DNA from: Elysia crispata
Taxonomy: Eukaryota; Mollusca; Gastropoda; Plakobranchidae
DNA: 64,000 bases
Assembly: GCA_033675545.1 (NCBI GenBank)
Contig: JAWDGP010007325.1
Span: forward strand, 112,501-176,500
Direction of reading: 5' to 3'
Position numbers and translations under genes: made by a program. Below the pieces are notes generated by a model that saw only the letters and a program-made list of their open reading frames with translations, did no database searches and was not told where the DNA came from. Positions within the stretch are counted from its first letter, which is position 1. Each line of letters opens with the position of its first letter. Of the stretch, positions 62,936 through 64,000 are shown in pieces.

Positions 62936-63955
62936 CTATGCAGTGGAGATATAGATTTGCCTCAAGCCATCGCCTCCAGTGTATTTACTTGTGGAGTGTT
63001 GAGCTATGCAGTGGAGATATAGATTTGCCTCAAGCCACCGCCTCCAGTGTATTTACTTGTGGAGTGTTGAGCTATGCAGTAGAGATATAGATTTGCCTCA
63101 AGCCATCGCTTCCAGTGTATTTACTTGTGGAGTGTTGAGCTATGCAGTGGAGATATAGATTTGCCTCAAGCCATCGCCTCCAGTGTATTTACTTGAGGAG
63201 TGTTGAGCTATGCAGTGGAGATGTAGATTTGCCTCAAGCCACCGCCTCCAGTGTATTTACTTGTGGAGTGTTGAGCTATGCAGTGGAGATCTAGATTTGC
63301 CTCAAGCCACTGCCTCCAGTGTATTTACTTGTGGAGTGTTGAGCTATGCAGTGAAGATATAGATTTGCCTCAAGCCACCGCCTCCAGTGTATTTACTTGT
63401 GGAGTGTTGAGCTATGCAGTGGAGATATAGATTTGCCTCAAGCCATCGCCTCCAGTGTATTTACTTGTGGAGTGTTGAGCTATACAGTGGAGATATAGAT
63501 TTGCCTCAAGCCACCGCCTCCAGTGTAATTACTTGTGGAGTGTTGAGCTATGCAGTGAAGATATAGATTTGCCTCAAGCCACCGCCTCCAGTGTATTTAC
63601 TTGTGGAGTGTTGAGCTATGCAGTAGAGATATAGATTTGCCTCAAGCCATCGCTTCCAGTGTATTTACTTGTGGAGTGTTGAGCTATACAGGGGAGATAT
63701 AGATTTGCCTCAAGCCACCGCCTCCAGTGTATTTACTTGTGGAGTGTTGAGCTATGCAGTGGAGATATAGATTTGTCTCAAGCCACCGCCTCCAGTGTAT
63801 TTACTTGAGGAGTGTTGAGCTATACAGTGGAGATATAGATTTGCCTCAAGCCACCGCCTCCAGTGTATTTACTTGTGGAGTGTTGAGCTATGCAGTGGAG
63901 ATCTAGATTTGCCTCAAGCCATTGCCTCCAGTGTATTTACTTGTGGAGTGTTGAG
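62936..63955. repeat. Minisatellite, 68 bp x 15
   Basis: The unit starts CTATGCAGTGGAGATATAGA and contains GCCTCAAGCCACCGCCTCCA. Markers at 62936 and 63956 are exactly 15 units apart. Variable sites: CACCG/CATCG, TGTGG/TGAGG, ATGCAG/ATACAG, GATATAG/GATCTAG. The unique right flank (63956-64000) is cut by the window end. Confidence 0.98.
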
Positions 63956-64000
63956 CTATGATTTATGGTCATCACTTTACGTCGCGCAGTCGCACCGTCC

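Overview
This window reads as nuclear DNA of an animal, most plausibly a mollusc or other lophotrochozoan. There are no long non-repetitive open frames, no bacterial operons or RNA genes, and many short AT-rich unique stretches. Two or three fragments look like tRNA-derived SINEs, one with the kind of central domain known from metazoan SINEs. The species cannot be named from the sequence alone.

Roughly half of the 64 kb is tandem repeat. Long dinucleotide and trinucleotide tracts (GA, CT, TTC, AAT, GAT, GATG, CAGACA) alternate with about 25 unrelated minisatellites of 16 to 137 bp. The largest are 26 bp x 89 (13325-15646), 48 bp x 57 (28100-30835), 64 bp x 58 (31413-35115), 46 bp x 54 (47860-50343), a G-run-linked unit x 24 (41515-43400), 27 bp x 60 (55568-57176) and a 47 to 60 bp family (57713-61433). 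Many hold one exact period over kilobases with no net insertion or deletion, while others vary only in a G, C or CT linker. Nearly all long open frames in the window are translations of these arrays.

No complete known gene is visible. Small candidate exons lie in the slivers between arrays. They are supported only by open frame, splice-like edges and phase, and all are low to moderate confidence. They include a two-exon candidate for a roughly 94-residue single-pass membrane protein at 11678-12247 (+), a four-exon candidate at 22310-24542 (-) whose introns would be largely filled by arrays, terminal exons at 31293-31453 (-) and 39038-39215 (-), and weaker ones at 291-508 (-), 30832-30919 (+), 54221-54291 (-) and 57177-57229 (+).

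The recurrent pattern worth testing is that several arrays have units resembling 3' splice sites (branch-site-like motif, pyrimidine tract, AG), and their last unit abuts a short open frame. The clearest cases are the 64 bp array on the minus strand and the 47 bp array on the plus strand. In the 47 bp family the AG is changed to AT in the diverged 60 bp subfamily. If real, these arrays would be ladders of duplicated splice acceptors in introns. Pyrimidine-rich repeats produce such motifs by chance, so RNA data are needed.
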